This document shows positions 60,815 to 64,000 of a stretch of 64,000 nucleotides of DNA, piece after piece (the first letter of the stretch is position 1; every line of letters begins with the position of its first letter). Source of the DNA: Mycobacterium hubeiense (GTDB lineage Bacteria > Actinomycetota > Actinomycetes > Mycobacteriales > Mycobacteriaceae). The DNA is taken from NCBI RefSeq assembly GCF_002838065.1, contig NZ_PIZU01000014.1, positions 52,047 to 116,046 on the forward strand, in the 5' to 3' direction. Both the position numbers and the translations under genes were made by a program. The notes beneath the pieces are model-generated. The model worked only from the letters and a program-made list of their open reading frames with translations. It did no database searches and was not told the origin of the DNA.

Positions 60815-62052
60815 CCGTCAACGCCGCCAAGCCCAGCGTCTTCGACGCCGACCTGCCCACGCTCGCATACGACGTCACCGACACGCCGCAACAGATCTAT
60901 CCCCAGTTCCGCGCCGCGCAGCAGGTCGCCCCGATCGCGCTGGGACCCATTGGGCCCGAAGTGCTCTCGTATGAACTCGCCCGAACAGTTCTTCGCGATC
61001 CGGCGTTCGTGGTACCGCAAGGCATCCATCTTTCGGCGCACGGCATCACCTCGGGTCCGCTGTGGGACCGGGTGATCCGCAGCATCCTCAACATGGAGGG
61101 CGACGAACACCGTCGGTTACGCAGCCTGGTGTCGAAGGCCTTCACCCCACGGGCCACCGCGCGCATGGACGACACCATCCACAGCGTCATCAACGAGCTC
61201 ATCGATCGCGTCGCCGACACGGGCAGTTGCGAGTTCGTCGCCGACATCGCCCGTCCCTACCCGATCCCGATCATTTGCGCGCTGCTCGGCGCGCCACGTG
61301 AAGACTGGCAACAGTTCTCCCGGTGGGCCGAGGACATTTTCAAGATCGTCAGCTTCGATTGCGACCTCGCCGCCGAAGAGCCCGTCGTCCTCAAGGCGTG
61401 GGGCGAGTTCGACGACTACATCGATGATATGGTCGCCGACAGGCGCCGTCACCTGACCGACGACCTGCTCTCCGAGTTGATCCGGATCGAAGACGGCGGC
61501 GACCGGCTCGACGCCGGCGAACTGCGCATGCTGGCGTTCAGCATCCTGGTGGCCGGCACCGACACCACCCGCAGCCAGCTCGCCGCGTCCATGCAGGTGC
61601 TCTGCGATCACCCCGAGCAGTGGGCGCTGCTTCGGGACAACCCGCAGTTCGCGATGCGCGCCGTCGAGGAGACGATGCGGCATTCACCGTCGATGTGCAG
61701 CACCGTCCGCAGCGTCATCGAAGACGTCACGATCGGCGAATACACCTTTCCGGCAGGCACTTTCATCATCGTGAACACCTACGCGGCCAACCGGGACAAC
61801 GCGATCTACGAGGATCCGACGCGTTTCGACATCACCCGCGACGACCCGCCGCCGATCCTGACGTTCGGCGGCGGAGTGCACTACTGCCTGGGCGCCAACC
61901 TGGCCAGGCGTGAACTCGCGGAGGCCCTCGTCATCCTCGCCCGGCGTCTTCGCAATCCGCGCTGCGCCGGCACGGTGCCGTGGAAGCCGCTGCTCGGTCT
62001 TTCCGGGCCGACCAGCCTGCCCATCGAGTTCGACTCCGCGACAAAGGGATAG
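60811..62052 (+). CDS. Cytochrome P450
   Basis: A 413-aa P450. The GTG at 60811 overlaps the VOC stop. I-helix AGTDTTRS (about residues 248-255), ExxR in VEETMRHSP (about 288), haem loop FGGGVHYCLG with the cysteine near 359. It differs strongly in sequence from the P450 at 57087, so the two likely have different substrates or positions. It is the last gene of the operon; the next gene converges. Confidence 0.94.
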   Translation: MTVNAAKPSVFDADLPTLAYDVTDTPQQIYPQFRAAQQVAPIALGPIGPEVLSYELARTVLRDPAFVVPQGIHLSAHGITSGPLWDRVIRSILNMEGDEHRRLRSLVSKAFTPRATARMDDTIHSVINELIDRVADTGSCEFVADIARPYPIPIICALLGAPREDWQQFSRWAEDIFKIVSFDCDLAAEEPVVLKAWGEFDDYIDDMVADRRRHLTDDLLSELIRIEDGGDRLDAGELRMLAFSILVAGTDTTRSQLAASMQVLCDHPEQWALLRDNPQFAMRAVEETMRHSPSMCSTVRSVIEDVTIGEYTFPAGTFIIVNTYAANRDNAIYEDPTRFDITRDDPPPILTFGGGVHYCLGANLARRELAEALVILARRLRNPRCAGTVPWKPLLGLSGPTSLPIEFDSATKG

Positions 62053-62080
62053 CTGACGTTCCCCCCGCGAGCAGGAGAAC

Positions 62081-62518
62081 CTAGGCCGGGGCGAAGACCG
62101 CCTTGAACTTGTTCAGCGACTCCCGAATATCGCCCTTGAGCGCCCCGGCGACCACCATGCCGATCGGCCCGAACAGCGCCGGCCCACCCAGGTGCAGGTC
62201 CATCGACACGGTGGATCCGTCACCGTTTGGCTTGACCTTCGCGAGCAGTTTGACCTTGACGCCGCCCTTACCGTCGCCGTTGAGCGTCATCGCCTCGGGT
62301 GGCTTGTAGTGGACGATGGTCCACTTGATCCGGTTGAGCATGCCCTTGACTTCGACGATGGACTCGATGACCGTGCCCTTGTCCAATGTCTCGGGCAGCT
62401 TGGACCGCCACATGCGGTGGATGGTCAGCCACTCCTTGTAGCGGGACAGGTCAGAGGCGCACTCCCATGCCTTCTCCGGCGGCAACGGGACATCAACGGA
62501 GACGGAAAGTTTGGCCAT
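62081..62518 (-). CDS. SRPBCC/START-like protein, Rv0910-type putative toxin
   Basis: A 145-aa protein with the polyketide-cyclase/START-like fold: KLSVSVDVPLPPEKAWECASDLSRYKEWLTIHRMW at the N-terminus and a long C-terminal helix. It follows the 60-aa gene by 3 bases, and the ctpE gene is upstream. In M. tuberculosis the order ctpE (Rv0908) - Rv0909 - Rv0910 is the same; that pair has been reported as a toxin-antitoxin system with the SRPBCC protein as toxin. Assignment rests on this synteny and fold. Confidence 0.85.
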   Translation of the reverse strand: MAKLSVSVDVPLPPEKAWECASDLSRYKEWLTIHRMWRSKLPETLDKGTVIESIVEVKGMLNRIKWTIVHYKPPEAMTLNGDGKGGVKVKLLAKVKPNGDGSTVSMDLHLGGPALFGPIGMVVAGALKGDIRESLNKFKAVFAPA

Positions 62519-62521
62519 ACG

Positions 62522-62704
62522 TCAGGGGTTCTGCGGGTTGGTCTTGTCGACGGCCTTCTTCGCGGCGTCCTGCACCTTGTCGACGTGCTGGGCGTATTTG
62601 CCCTGGGTCTTCTGGTCGACGATGTCGCCGGCCTTGTCGATCGCGGTGTCCACCTTGTCGGCGTTCTTCGACAGCAGGTTCTTCACCTTGTCCATGAATC
62701 CCAT
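62522..62704 (-). CDS. Rv0909-type small protein (putative antitoxin, 60 aa)
   Basis: A 60-aa highly charged, helical protein (DKVKNLLSKNADKVDTAIDK near the N-terminus). The order with ctpE upstream and the SRPBCC gene downstream matches Rv0908-Rv0909-Rv0910. Rv0909 is the reported antitoxin partner of Rv0910. The sequence alone shows an antitoxin-like (DUF-type) amphipathic helix but no DNA-binding motif. An ATG three codons later is an alternative start. Confidence 0.82.
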   Translation of the reverse strand: MGFMDKVKNLLSKNADKVDTAIDKAGDIVDQKTQGKYAQHVDKVQDAAKKAVDKTNPQNP

Positions 62705-62753
62705 TGGTTCACCCTATCTAGTTGGCAACACTGGCCATTCTTGCGGTTTCCAG

Positions 62754-64000
62754 CTATCTCCACAAGCGCCGCTGTTCGCCCAGCAAGGCGCCCTGCACCC
62801 ACCACGCGACCTCGATGATCGCGGCCCCCACCAGGCCGATTCCCAGCGCCATCGCGGTGATGGCCAGGTTGGACGGGTCCAGCATGAACAGCCGCTGGGC
62901 CAGCGGAATCGCGAAGATCACCACGTAGGCCAACCCCGACACGGCCACCAGCGCCACCCGCCACCACTGGTAGGGCCGGGCCACCACGGCCAGCACCCAC
63001 AGGGCGGTCACCAGCAACGTGATCAGCGCGGCCGTCGACGCCTGGGTCTGCTCGGTCGGAGTGGCCTCGCGCCCCTGGTAGGCCGCCAGATACGACGCGA
63101 ACGTGGCGATGCCGACCACCAATCCCGACGGCAGTGCCGAGGTCATAACGCGGCGCACGAATCCCGGGTGGGCACGTTCGTTGTTCGGCGCCAGCGACAA
63201 GATGAACGCCGGGATGCCGATGGTGAACCAGGCCGCGATGGTGACGTGGATGGGTTGGAACGGGTACAGCAGCGGATCGGACCCGAAGAACCGCGACGAG
63301 AGCCCCGCCAGACCCACCAGCACGGCCAGTAGCACCGAATACACGGTCTTGGTGAGGAACAGGTTGGACACCCGCTCGATGTTGCCGATCACCCGCCGCC
63401 CCTCGCCGACCACGTAGGGCAGCGTGGCGAACTTGTTGTCCAGCAACACAATCTGCGCGACGGCACGGGACGCCGAACTACCCGAGCCCATCGCCACGCC
63501 GATGTCGGCGTCCTTCAGTGCCAGCACGTCGTTGACGCCGTCACCGGTCATCGCGACGTAGTGGCCACGCGATTGCAGGGCGTGCACCATCGCGCGCTTC
63601 TGATCCGGCCGCACGCGGCCGAACGTGGTGTATTCCTCCAACGCGTCGGCGAGCCTGTCGGGTTCGTCGGGCAGTTGACGGGCGTCCATCGTGTCGCCCT
63701 GCAGGCCAAGTGAGCCGGCCACCGCCCCGACCGACACGGCGTTGTCACCGGAGATCACCTTGACCGAAACATTCTGCGAGGCGAAGTAATCCAAGGTATC
63801 CCGGGCGTCGGGCCGGACGCGTTGCTCGAGGATGACCAGTGCGACCGGGGTGACGGCGCCGGGCGCGTCCGGATGGTCGACGGGCACGTCGGACGAGCCG
63901 AGCAGCAGCACGCGCAGCCCCCGCGAGCCGATCTCCTCGGCCAGCTCGGCCGTCTCGGAGTCCGGGGCGAGCAGCACGTCGGGCGCACCGATCACCCAGT
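62754..64000 (-). CDS. ctpE: P-type cation-transporting ATPase CtpE, C-terminal part (5' end outside window)
   Basis: At least 415 residues of a P-type ATPase; the gene starts beyond the right edge. The fragment includes the end of the N-domain, the P-domain hinge [22 protein letters not shown], and six membrane segments with a C-terminal [16 protein letters not shown]. In M. tuberculosis CtpE (Rv0908) is a calcium uptake ATPase. Assignment to CtpE is by sequence feel plus the matching downstream neighbours (Rv0909-, Rv0910-like). The phosphorylation motif DKTGT is outside the window. Confidence 0.9.
   Translation of the reverse strand, partial: WVIGAPDVLLAPDSETAELAEEIGSRGLRVLLLGSSDVPVDHPDAPGAVTPVALVILEQRVRPDARDTLDYFASQNVSVKVISGDNAVSVGAVAGSLGLQGDTMDARQLPDEPDRLADALEEYTTFGRVRPDQKRAMVHALQSRGHYVAMTGDGVNDVLALKDADIGVAMGSGSSASRAVAQIVLLDNKFATLPYVVGEGRRVIGNIERVSNLFLTKTVYSVLLAVLVGLAGLSSRFFGSDPLLYPFQPIHVTIAAWFTIGIPAFILSLAPNNERAHPGFVRRVMTSALPSGLVVGIATFASYLAAYQGREATPTEQTQASTAALITLLVTALWVLAVVARPYQWWRVALVAVSGLAYVVIFAIPLAQRLFMLDPSNLAITAMALGIGLVGAAIIEVAWWVQGALLGEQRRLWR

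Overview
The window looks like chromosomal DNA of a fast-growing environmental mycobacterium (Mycobacterium/Mycolicibacterium type). The support is high GC content, a complete eight-gene mce lipid-import operon (yrbEA, yrbEB, mceA-F), many acyl-CoA dehydrogenases, SDRs and cytochromes P450, a GAF-ANTAR protein, and at the right edge a ctpE - Rv0909-like - Rv0910-like block in the same order as in M. tuberculosis. Genes are packed tightly, and most neighbours in an operon overlap by 1-4 bases (ATGA or GTGA).

Layout. 1-6610: the end of a sulfatase, a TetR regulator, an SDR, a small unknown protein, and an operon of an NTF2-like protein, a Baeyer-Villiger-type flavoprotein and an alpha/beta hydrolase. 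A 34-bp box occurs twice here, upstream of two transcription units. 6816-16121: the mce operon on the minus strand, divergent from a P450-TetR pair (16235-18191). 18361-23530: an accessory island. It holds two XRE-type regulators, a degenerate nucleotidyltransferase-like protein (DUF6932-like), an unknown 329-aa protein, and, divergent from these, a tyrosine-recombinase-like protein without the usual active site plus a DDE-transposase-like protein. tRNA-Arg(CCU) follows. 23989-28158: housekeeping and stress genes, including a CIRCE-controlled Hsp20.

28293-51882: a large catabolic region for an unidentified, probably alicyclic or ring-containing substrate. It contains an amidohydrolase, an aldehyde dehydrogenase, a TPP enzyme, two acyl-CoA dehydrogenase pairs, a CoA-transferase, several SDRs, a Baeyer-Villiger-type monooxygenase, a Rieske oxygenase, an SMP-30-like protein, two acyl-CoA ligases and a GntR/HutC regulator with likely operators in a divergent promoter. 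Oxygenation, lactone opening, CoA activation and beta-oxidation-like steps are all represented, but the substrate cannot be read from sequence.

51951-62052: a TetR-controlled operon and the most unusual part of the window. Two paralogous polytopic membrane proteins, two tiny single-span membrane proteins and a 137-aa membrane protein surround a NorD-like VWA protein and a NorQ/CbbQ-like AAA+ ATPase. Two P450s, two DapB-like dehydrogenases and a VOC protein follow. AAA+/VWA pairs of this type normally mature or activate metalloenzymes, so an undescribed membrane-bound metalloenzyme or oxygenase is a reasonable hypothesis. The paralogues share a 232-bp near-identical 3' end (a gene-conversion signature), and a 65-bp tandem duplication sits between the VWA and AAA+ genes.
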